From positions 1 to 49,489 of the forward strand of contig CBCXVS010000012.1 in the NCBI GenBank assembly GCA_965178525.1: a stretch of 49,489 nucleotides of DNA. Reading direction: 5' to 3'. Position 1 is the first letter of the stretch. The number at the start of each line of letters is the position of its first letter. The translations under genes were made by a program, and so were the position numbers. Of the stretch, positions 34,355-41,053 are shown piece after piece. Source of the stretch: CBCXVS01 sp965178525. Its GTDB lineage: Bacteria > Tectomicrobia > Entotheonellia > Entotheonellales > Entotheonellaceae. The notes below the pieces were generated by a model. It was given only the letters and a program-made list of their open reading frames with translations, searched no databases and had not been told where the DNA came from.

Positions 34355-35005
34355 GTGATCCTGGATATGCACGTGCATACGGCGGCTTCAGACGACAGTA
34401 CGGCCACCATCGAAGGGTATATCGAACTGATTTTGGCATATCGAAACCTCCACCCATTCGATGGTTTTGTGCTCACGGAGCACCGTATATATACCCCCGG
34501 GTTGAACTTACAACGCTATTGGGATGAATACGGCGTGCTGGTCCTCCAGGGTGTCGAGATGGATACCGGGCTTGGGCATTTGCTGGTGTATGGCCTCAAC
34601 GAGCGGGTACTCGAACACGTCGATGTGACCAAGCGTCTGCACGATGGCCGCCGGATCATTCCGGAACTCACCCAGCTTGGAGCGGTGGCCGCTCCCTCGC
34701 ATCCTTTCCGGGAGTCGATTTTTGGTAGCGTTATGGAGAAGGATTTTACCGAAATCGCGGGCGTGCGGATTATCGAAGGTTACAATGGGCAAAACAGCCG
34801 TACCCAAAATGAACGGGCTGCCGCGCTCGCCGCTCAGCATAATTTGTGCACACTCGGCGGCAGTGATGCCCACTATTTGCACCCACGCTGGTTCTTAACC
34901 TGCGCGACGGAGTTTGACGACACGATTACATCGGAAGCCGAACTCGTTGCAGCCCTCCACTATGGCGCCTACCGTCCCATTGTCTTACCGGAGATGGAGC
35001 AATAA
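34355..35005 (+). CDS. PHP-domain metal-dependent hydrolase
   Basis: The 216-residue protein belongs to the PHP superfamily of phosphoesterases. Metal-binding motifs are visible at the start (DMHVHTAASDD), in GFVLTEH, in APSHPFRES and near the end in LGGSDAHYLHPR. GTG at 34355 follows AAGGGAAGG. Members hydrolyse phosphate esters, including nucleoside 3',5'-bisphosphate, or act within polymerases; this stand-alone form is uncharacterised. Its stop codon forms the first bases of a large hairpin. Confidence 0.8.
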   Translation: MILDMHVHTAASDDSTATIEGYIELILAYRNLHPFDGFVLTEHRIYTPGLNLQRYWDEYGVLVLQGVEMDTGLGHLLVYGLNERVLEHVDVTKRLHDGRRIIPELTQLGAVAAPSHPFRESIFGSVMEKDFTEIAGVRIIEGYNGQNSRTQNERAAALAAQHNLCTLGGSDAHYLHPRWFLTCATEFDDTITSEAELVAALHYGAYRPIVLPEMEQ

Positions 35006-35096
35006 GCTCTCAGCTCTCAGCCGTCAGCTCTCAGCGGGAAAAAGACAATCTTGCTGGATTTTAGCTGACAGCTGACGGCTGAGAGCTGACAGCTTA
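35003..35096. terminator. Large hairpin built of 7-bp repeats between convergent genes
   Basis: Two 33-bp arms (35003-35035 and 35064-35096) are inverted copies with only two mismatches, around a 28-nt loop. Each arm is made of heptads of the AGCTCTC/AGCTGTC/AGCCGTC type. The left arm starts with the TAA of the PHP gene and the right arm ends 1 bp before the complement of the acyl-CoA dehydrogenase stop. Position suggests a bidirectional terminator. Confidence 0.75.
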
Positions 35097-35097
35097 T

Positions 35098-36273
35098 TTA
35101 CCCTTTCGGCAGACCAAGGACACGTTCCGCAATAATGTTCCGTTGGATTTCGGCTGTGCCTGCTGCAATGGTGGCAGAGCGCGACCGCAAAAAGCTGAAT
35201 TGCCAGGCGCCGTCCTGGATGGCCTGTGACGAGCCGTGCATCAGTTGAGAATAAGGACCCTGCAATTCCATGGCGAGTTCCTGCGCCCGTTGCGTCAGCA
35301 GGGTGAGCCCCAGCCGGTGCGCCGAGCCTTCCGGGCCAGGTGGGAGGCCACGCAGCCGCTTGGTCAGATTGCGGTACCCAAACTGCTTGATCGCCTCACT
35401 TTCGATATAGAGTTGGGCCAGCCGCTGCCGGATGACCGGATCGTCACGGCGGCCTTGTTGCTGGGCCAATGCGATCAGATCTTGCATCAGCGTCTGGACA
35501 TTGGCCTGTGCGAGAATCGAGGTCGTCGCCCGCTCGTGCATGAGCAAGCCGATGCCGACCATCCAGCCGTTGTTCAGCTCACCTACCAGGTTTTCACGCG
35601 GCACATGGACATTTTCGAAAAAGACCTCATTAAATTCTGCTTCTCCGGTGATTTGCTTCAGCGGACGTACGGTAATTCCGGGACTTTTCATATCCACGAT
35701 GAAACATGACAAGCCCTGATGCTTGGGCACGTCCGAATCGGTACGGGCGAGCAGGAAGCAGAAGGCCGCGTCGTGGGCGTTGCTGGTCCACACTTTTTGA
35801 CCGTTGACGACGAACTCGTCGCCATCCTGGACGGCGCGGGTTTGCAGCGACGCCAGATCAGAGCCGGAGCCGGGCTCGGAATAGCCTTGACACCAGATTT
35901 CTTCACAGTTGAGCATGTGGGACAGATAGCGTTTCTTTTGCTTCTCGGTCCCAACTTCGATCAGCGTTGGCCCCACCATCCCGATGGCAATGCCGTTATA
36001 GGGCGTTGGCGCTTTAGAGCGGGCCACCTCTTCGTTGAAAATCACCTGTTCCATCAGGGTTGCGCCGGCGCCGCCATATTCCTTGGGCCAATTGAGACCG
36101 GCATAACCCGAGACGTGGAGTTTGCGTGACCAATCTTTCAAAAAGGCAATTTTTTCCTGTAGATCAACCGGTTCCGTGACGGTTGTGCCCCAACCTTCGG
36201 GAAGATTCTCCTGCAACCATTGGCGCAGGGTATCACGAAACGCCGTTTCCTGTTCAGTCAGCTCGAAATTCAT
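35098..36273 (-). CDS. Acyl-CoA dehydrogenase family protein
   Basis: This FAD enzyme introduces an alpha-beta double bond into an acyl-CoA. The 391 residues follow the family: the N-terminal helical domain, GYSEPGSGSDLASLQTRA and VVNGQKVWTSNA in the beta domain (flavin and substrate contacts), and the C-terminal helical domain ending in AGTAEIQRNIIAERVLGLP. ATG follows AAGGGAGG. Chain-length preference is not predictable. A palindrome at 36440 upstream may be a regulator site. It converges on the PHP gene with a hairpin between. Confidence 0.9.
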   Translation of the reverse strand: MNFELTEQETAFRDTLRQWLQENLPEGWGTTVTEPVDLQEKIAFLKDWSRKLHVSGYAGLNWPKEYGGAGATLMEQVIFNEEVARSKAPTPYNGIAIGMVGPTLIEVGTEKQKKRYLSHMLNCEEIWCQGYSEPGSGSDLASLQTRAVQDGDEFVVNGQKVWTSNAHDAAFCFLLARTDSDVPKHQGLSCFIVDMKSPGITVRPLKQITGEAEFNEVFFENVHVPRENLVGELNNGWMVGIGLLMHERATTSILAQANVQTLMQDLIALAQQQGRRDDPVIRQRLAQLYIESEAIKQFGYRNLTKRLRGLPPGPEGSAHRLGLTLLTQRAQELAMELQGPYSQLMHGSSQAIQDGAWQFSFLRSRSATIAAGTAEIQRNIIAERVLGLPKG

Positions 36274-36627
36274 GCATGCCTCCCTTGGCGCTATGCTCGT
36301 GCCGTGCTCGACAAGGCGCGATGACCGCCACAGCAGCTCACCCCATAGAAGCGACGTGGGAAGAAAAGTCTCGTGCAGCGAAGGCGTTATACCATACTTT
36401 GCATGGAAAACCTAGACGTGATCTGTGAGCTCTGTTAAGCTGACACCTGTCAGTATAAGGATGACGGGTCAATCCAGGCGGTCATCGGACATAGCTGACA
36501 AACCATCTGTCCTACTGCTGCCATTGTGATGGCCTGGCGGCAGGAACGCATCAGGGAAACGAAGAGAGGAGCACCATGTGCTCACTCCCTTCGTGGTGAT
36601 CGTCACGTTCGGCGAGGGTGGGACGGC
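36274..36627. other. Intergenic region upstream of acyl-CoA dehydrogenase
   Basis: The 354-bp spacer holds no recognisable gene. It should contain the promoter of the minus-strand acyl-CoA dehydrogenase; a TATAAC hexamer on the minus strand near 36390 could be its -10 box. A 14-bp palindrome lies at 36440-36453. Confidence 0.45.
36440..36453. promoter_or_regulatory. Palindromic operator candidate
   Basis: CTGACA-CC-TGTCAG is a perfect 6-bp dyad upstream of the acyl-CoA dehydrogenase gene. A similar half-site pair (CTGACA, then TGTCC) recurs near 36493. TetR-family repressors of fatty-acid genes often bind such sites; no regulator gene is adjacent. Confidence 0.4.
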
Positions 36628-36936
36628 TCAAGCGCGGCCAAAATCGTCTTCAAGGCGTTCGATGTCATCTTCACCGAAATACTCGCCTTGTTGGATTTCG
36701 ATAAAGTACAGATCGTCTTGGCCCGGGTTGGCAATGCGGTGTATGGCCCCAGTCGGGATATCAATCGAGTCACCGGGGCGCAAGGTCAGTTGGTCGTCAT
36801 TGCGTGTGACCAAAGCTTCGCCAGCGACGATATGCCAGTGTTCGAAGCGACGCTGATGACGTTGTAAACTCAGGCGCTTTCCGGGTTTGATATGAATACG
36901 TTTCACTTTATGATCGGGCATGTCCGCCAAAACCAC
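36628..36936 (-). CDS. Cupin domain protein (mannose-6-phosphate isomerase type II-like), start uncertain
   Basis: The frame encodes the typical cupin of sugar-phosphate isomerase/guanylyltransferase C-termini: VKRIHIKPGKRLSLQRHQRR, EHWHIVAGEA, PTGAIHRIANPG and YFGEDDIERLEDDFGR. The metal ligands (two His in RHQRRFEHWH and the later His) are present. The conserved RPWGYY motif that normally begins this domain lies at about 36937-36957, upstream of the first usable start (GTG 36936). No ATG, GTG or TTG in that frame is visible above it. The gene may have lost its true start at a junction with the overlapping regulator gene. Confidence 0.65.
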   Translation of the reverse strand: MVLADMPDHKVKRIHIKPGKRLSLQRHQRRFEHWHIVAGEALVTRNDDQLTLRPGDSIDIPTGAIHRIANPGQDDLYFIEIQQGEYFGEDDIERLEDDFGRA

Positions 36937-36966
36937 ATAGTAGCCCCATGGCCTGTGCGACTCGTC

Positions 36967-38190
36967 ATGATGGATGAAAATGTCGATGTCACTGTCATCA
37001 CGGGCAGGAGAGATATTCCCGTGGTCGTCGAAGCGATTAAATTGGGGGCCTACGATTATCTCGTCAAGCCGTTTGACATCGATGAAGTGCTGTCGTTGTT
37101 ATGGCGGACGATGGAACGCCAGAATTTAGTGCGGGAAGTCCTGTACTTGCGGGCCGAAGTCGACTGGCATCAGGCGATGGGCAACATGGTCGGGCAGAGT
37201 GGCAAGATGTGCCAGATCTATGACTTGATCCGCCGGGTTGCCGATACCAACGCGACGGTGCTGATCAGCGGCGAAAGCGGCACGGGCAAGGAGCTTGTCG
37301 CTCGTGCCATCCATCAACAGAGTCAGCGGCACTCGAAACCGTTTGTGGCGATGAATTGTGCCGCCATTTCGGAGCATTTGGTCGAGAGTGATCTCTTCGG
37401 CCACGAGCGTGGCGCTTTCACCGGTGCGGTGGAAAAACATCTCGGCAAGTTTGAGCTGGCGCACACGGGCGTGCTCTTCTTGGACGAAATCGGCAGCCTG
37501 CGCCTGGACATGCAAGCGAAGCTCTTGCGGGTTCTGCAAGAGCGGGAGTTCGAGCGTGTTGGGGGCAGCAAGACCATTCATGTGGATGTCCGCATTGTGG
37601 CCGCTTCCAATGAGGATCTGAAACAGATGGTGGCGGCGAAAACGTTTCGCGAAGACCTGTTTTATCGGCTCAACGTGGTGCCGATTCAGGTACCGCCCCT
37701 GCGAGAACGCAAGAGTGATATTCCGCTGCTCGTCGAGCACTTTTTGGCGAAATACAACACCGAATTTAACCGCCAGGTGCAAGGGTTCAGTCAATCGGCG
37801 TTCTCGGCCCTGAATCATTACCATTGGCCGGGCAATGTGCGTGAGCTGGAAAACGTCATCGAGCGGCTCGTCGCCATCAACACGCAAGGCCGCATCGGCT
37901 TCGAGGATTTGCCGCTGGATTTGATTTCCGTGCCGGATGAAGAGGTGGACCAGATTCTGACCAGTGGGGGTTCACTGCGCCAGGCCAAAGCGGAGTTTGA
38001 ACGCCACTATATTCTCAAAGCGTTGGAGAAAAGCCACTGGAACCAGACCGAAGCAGCCAAACGGCTCGGTGTGCATCGCAATACCCTGCTGGGCAAGATG
38101 GAGAGTTTACATATCCGTTCCACGGCGGAGTCCAGCACGATGAACGCCGAAAGCGCTTCGTCGTCTGCAACGGGCCGGTCCCTCACATGA
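36967..38190 (+). CDS. Sigma54-dependent transcription activator with truncated receiver domain
   Basis: This is an NtrC-type enhancer-binding protein. Residues 1-60 match only the C-terminal half of a receiver domain (VDVTVITGRRDIP, then GAYDYLVKPFDIDEV); the phosphoacceptor Asp and acidic pocket are absent. The AAA+ domain is complete: Walker A GESGTGKE near 102, the sigma54-contacting GAFTGA near 150, and Walker B FLDEIG. A Fis-type helix-turn-helix ends the protein (WNQTEAAKRLGVHRNTLLGK). ATG at 36967 or 36970 is a possible start, as is an upstream ATG at 36892 that gives no receiver similarity; no ribosome site is convincing. Without the receiver half it may be constitutive or dead. A sigma54 promoter lies 391 bp downstream. 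Confidence 0.8.
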   Translation: MMDENVDVTVITGRRDIPVVVEAIKLGAYDYLVKPFDIDEVLSLLWRTMERQNLVREVLYLRAEVDWHQAMGNMVGQSGKMCQIYDLIRRVADTNATVLISGESGTGKELVARAIHQQSQRHSKPFVAMNCAAISEHLVESDLFGHERGAFTGAVEKHLGKFELAHTGVLFLDEIGSLRLDMQAKLLRVLQEREFERVGGSKTIHVDVRIVAASNEDLKQMVAAKTFREDLFYRLNVVPIQVPPLRERKSDIPLLVEHFLAKYNTEFNRQVQGFSQSAFSALNHYHWPGNVRELENVIERLVAINTQGRIGFEDLPLDLISVPDEEVDQILTSGGSLRQAKAEFERHYILKALEKSHWNQTEAAKRLGVHRNTLLGKMESLHIRSTAESSTMNAESASSSATGRSLT

Positions 38191-38580
38191 CGACGCCTTC
38201 CGCCGATCCGACTGTCGCCTGCCACGTGTAACATCCAACGTCCCTGAGTCTTCCTTTGGCTCCCTACCTGCTTGCCTCTTGACCTGACCCATCCTTTCCC
38301 CACACCTCACGCCGCACAGAGCGGGTGTCATCCTGCAGACCGCGTTATCCGTGCGTGCCGACGGCCCAAAAACTTGTGCAATCCGCCCACTGTGCCAGTC
38401 GTGCGGCTATGTCGCGGTTTTTCAAGCCCTTGATCCTACTTGGCAATTTACTCATGCCTAGTTTGTTATGCAAGACGCCATAGTTTCATATGCCATATCG
38501 TTTCTATTTCCTTTGTAATATTAGTATATAAAATATTTAAAATAAAAGTGTTAAAAAATTATTGAGTATAACAAAAACTG
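38191..38580. other. Regulatory spacer upstream of the sigma54 promoter
   Basis: No gene is seen. The first 250 bp are ordinary, then 38450-38580 becomes strongly A/T-rich, unlike anything else in the window. In sigma54 systems this is where enhancer sites and an IHF bend lie between activator and promoter. GCCATA occurs twice (near 38473 and 38491), but no clear enhancer dyad was identified. Confidence 0.45.
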
Positions 38581-38596
38581 TGGCATTAGCCTTGCT
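38581..38596 (+). promoter_or_regulatory. Sigma54 (-24/-12) promoter
   Basis: TGGCATTAGCCTTGCT matches the sigma54 consensus TGGCAC-N5-TTGCW at the GG and GC elements with exact spacing. The expected transcript starts near 38607. It lies just downstream of a gene for a sigma54 activator. Confidence 0.7.
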
Positions 38597-38620
38597 TTAT
38601 ATAAAGGTCAAGACGACATC

Positions 38621-38737
38621 GACCCGGGATCGATGGTTACCAACGTCGCGGAGAAGAAACCTGGAAAAGGTTGTCTCCGCTGGCAAGTTGAGGCTTGGTG
38701 CGGGCTTGCATGCACGCACCAGCGACCATCGGGGGTC
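38621..38737 (+). ncRNA. Predicted structured leader RNA (three-helix junction)
   Basis: Three helices can form by exact complementarity. The closing helix pairs CGATGGT (38631-38637) with ACCATCG (38725-38731), extended by GACCC (38621-38625) with GGGTC (38733-38737). The second pairs GCGGAGA (38648-38654) with TCTCCGC (38674-38680), plus AACC/GGTT inside. The third pairs TGGTGCG (38696-38702) with CGCACCA (38715-38721). The closing helix contains the GGGGGT that would be the ribosome site for the ATG at 38744, so folding could control translation. It matches no riboswitch class I can recall. Confidence 0.5.
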
Positions 38738-38743
38738 CTGATC

Positions 38744-38866
38744 ATGAAGCGTGCCATCGTAAGCATTCTGATAGCAGTAGCGCTGTTAACGTCCGGTGTG
38801 GTAACGACGCAATATAGCTTGGTAGGCACGGTACACGCCTGCGGCTGCGAGGGGGGAGGCGGATAG
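38744..38866 (+). CDS. Small exported peptide ending in CGCEGGGG
   Basis: The 40-codon frame reads MKRAIVSILIAVALLTSG, then a spacer, and ends VHACGCEGGGG. A basic start, a 14-residue hydrophobic core and a small-residue site (V-H-A) look like a secretion signal. Cleavage after Ala would release the octapeptide CGCEGGGG, or the Cys could be lipidated. GGGGGT lies 9 nt upstream, inside the leader fold. A longer frame from an ATG at 38633 would read through the structured leader and is less likely. The gene is between a sigma54 promoter and a strong hairpin, so it seems to be its own transcription unit. I know of no family for it; it could be a signal, a metal-binding peptide or a modified-peptide precursor. 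Confidence 0.55.
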   Translation: MKRAIVSILIAVALLTSGVVTTQYSLVGTVHACGCEGGGG

Positions 38867-38884
38867 CCACTCCTGGTGAGCCTA

Positions 38885-38911
38885 CCATACCCTACACATC
38901 GTAGGGTATGG
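38885..38911 (+). terminator. Hairpin after the small peptide gene
   Basis: CCATACCCTAC (38885-38895) and GTAGGGTATGG (38901-38911) form a perfect 11-bp stem with a 5-nt loop, 18 bp after the peptide stop. A run of A, not T, follows, so it may act through mRNA stability or as a weak terminator. Confidence 0.55.
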
Positions 38912-38926
38912 ATAGAAAATGAGAGG

Positions 38927-38956
38927 CTCCATTCTATTCTACTCCATTCTATTCTA
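38927..38956. repeat. 15-bp tandem duplication
   Basis: CTCCATTCTATTCTA occurs twice with no gap (38927-38941, 38942-38956), just after the hairpin. No function is evident. Confidence 0.6.
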
Positions 38957-39390
38957 GTGGTTGTCGTTTGTGCACTGAGCATGAACGCTGTTAGAGTTGG
39001 CCACGTCTTTCGCTCATCCGGACGGTGTAACCCGTTGCTAGGGGTTCCAAGAGAAGCGCCGTTAGTCCGCGATGGCCCCATCAAACGTCTCACCGAGAAT
39101 AGCCGGTTCAAACCCGGGTCATTATGTGTTTCCCTTTCATGCGATTCCTGCTGCATCCAAGGCGTATCGTAGGGGTACGGTAGGGATTTCCCGAGTCAAC
39201 GGCTCCCGAAATCCCTGCAACTCCCCTTTACGAAAGGGAGAACTGAGGAATGCTCTCTACATGTCTGAGAGCTGAATGGCCTTGGTGTCACCCGATCTCA
39301 CTTGCAATTTCCTACAAAAAAGTGTAAAGATGCCTACATCTGGTACGTGAGAGAAAACCGCGCTAAAAACCTTGTCAAGGGTAGATTGAT

Positions 39391-41053
39391 ATGAGGTCGC
39401 GACAGAGAGGACGCTTTGGCGCTGCCTGGTTCTGCGTTGGTCTGTTCTTACTCGTTGTGGGCTGTCCGGAGAGCCGACGTCTCGATGAGGCCGAGACCGT
39501 GTCGCCCCAGAAATCTGGCGGGGTCTATCGGAAGGCGTTAGCGAACGAGCCGCTGACATTGGACCCACATCTCATGACTGGCGTCTATGCCGCCTCTGTC
39601 GTGCAGCAAGTATTCGACGGGTTGGTGCAGTTCGATGCCGACCTGAATGTCATCCCCAGTATTGCCTAATCCTGGAAGAAATCTCCGAATGGCTTGGTCT
39701 GGACCTTTGATCTGCGGCCGGGTGTGACGTTTCACAATGGTCGAGAAGTGACCGCCGCCGATGTCATCTACTCGTTCACACGTCTCATGGATCCGAAAAC
39801 CGGATCACGCAACACGTGGCTCTTGGAGCGCGTGCAGGGAGCGCAGGCGTTTCTCGCAGGCCGAGCTGACCGCATGGATGGATTGAGCCGTGGATAACGA
39901 CACCTTGCAGATCACGCTGTCAGAGCCCTACGCGCCTTTCATTCGCATGTTGGGGAACGTCACAGCCAAGATTATACCGCGTGAAGACGTTGAGCGTTTA
40001 GGTGACCGCTTCGGACGCCAGCCGGTCGGGACGGGGCCTTTCCGCTTTGTTGAGTGGAAGACGGGGCAGGAGATCATCCTGGAAGCCAACGAGACGTATT
40101 TCGATGAGCGTCCGTGTCTGGATCGGTTGCAGTACCGGATTTTTCCGGGCGATGACCGGGAGGCCATGTTAGCCGCGTTTGACCAAAGGCAACTCGAAGA
40201 TACGCCCATTCCGGAATCGCAGCGCCAGCGGCTGCTTGGCGATTCGCGCTACCGCTTTTTCCGCAAGCCCCTCCTATCGACCCTGTTTCTGTGGTTTGAC
40301 ATGCGCACTGGGCCGCTCCGCCATCTCAAGGTGCGGCAGGCGATCAATCTGGCCATCAATCGTGAGGCCATCAATGGCACGATCCGACAACATCGGCATG
40401 TGCAGGCACAGGGCATTCTCCCTCCCGGGATGCCAGGGTACAATCCGGCATTGCCAGGCTATGACTACGACCTCGCCCGGGCCCGGCAGCTCCTCGCCGC
40501 CGCCGGCTATGCGGGAGGCAAGGGAATGGCGCCATTGGAACTCTGGAGCAGCATGAAGTCGCTCGCCGCGCTGGCGGAAGATAAGGCGATCCAGCATGAT
40601 TTGAAACAGCTCGGCATTACCCTCGAGCTGCATTATGCCGAGAGTTGGTCGCAGTTCAAAACGGAGATCTTACGCAAGCGGCCCGGGGCGATATACCGAC
40701 TTTCCTGGCATGCCGGTTTTCCGGATCCCGACATCTTTCTCTATTTCCTTTTTTACTCGCAAAGTACCTATAATTATTCATATTACGACAACCCCGAGGT
40801 CGATCGGTTGCTGCGGGAGGCACGGAGCGAAGACGATTATCTACGGCGTCTGGAATTGTATCGCAAGAGCGAAAAGCTTATCCTTGACGCGGCGCCGGCA
40901 GTGAATCTCATCCACTATGCCTTTGAGCATTTGTTTCAGCCGTATGTGAGGGGAGTTGTCGTAAACGCTCTCGGTGAACCCTACATTCCTATGAAACACA
41001 TCTGGTTGGATACCCCCCATCATGCGTGTCCCAAAACTGACCCGTCTAAGTAG
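39391..41053 (+). pseudogene. Family 5 (oligopeptide-type) solute-binding lipoprotein, broken by a nonsense codon and a frameshift
   Basis: The N-terminus has a lipoprotein signal (FCVGLFLLVVGCPESRR, Cys after LVVG). SBP family 5 motifs follow across three frames: LTLDPHLMTGVYAASVVQQV, then after a TAA at 39667 the same frame continues SWKKSPNGLVWTFDLRPGV and FHNGREVTAADVIYSFTRL. Near 39880-39890 the frame shifts by one and continues DNDTLQITLSEPYAPFIRML to the normal end at 41053. The family expects Glu at the TAA (one base change from GAA). About 553 codons in total is normal length. It overlaps the histidine kinase gene by 32 bp, so this looks like a sensor partner, not an importer subunit. 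No permease or ATPase is adjacent. Confidence 0.8.

Larger units (their letters stand above)
38867..39390. other. Intergenic region with hairpins and repeats
   Basis: The 524 bp between the peptide gene and the binding-protein gene contain no convincing gene. They hold a strong hairpin at 38885-38911, a 15-bp tandem duplication at 38927-38956, an inverted repeat with AGGGATTTC arms at 39182-39216, and a second stem (CTCCCCTTT with AAAGGGAG) at 39221-39240. A weak promoter-like pair, TTGCAA-17-TAAAGA, lies near 39303-39331. Confidence 0.5.

Noticed and set aside
35003..35096. CRISPR array
   Set aside because: The 7-bp periodic sequence is an inverted repeat with no spacers, and no cas gene is present in the window.
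38876..39172. 98-codon plus-strand frame after the small peptide
   Set aside because: It begins inside the hairpin region, contains the 15-bp tandem repeat and has no protein-like pattern.
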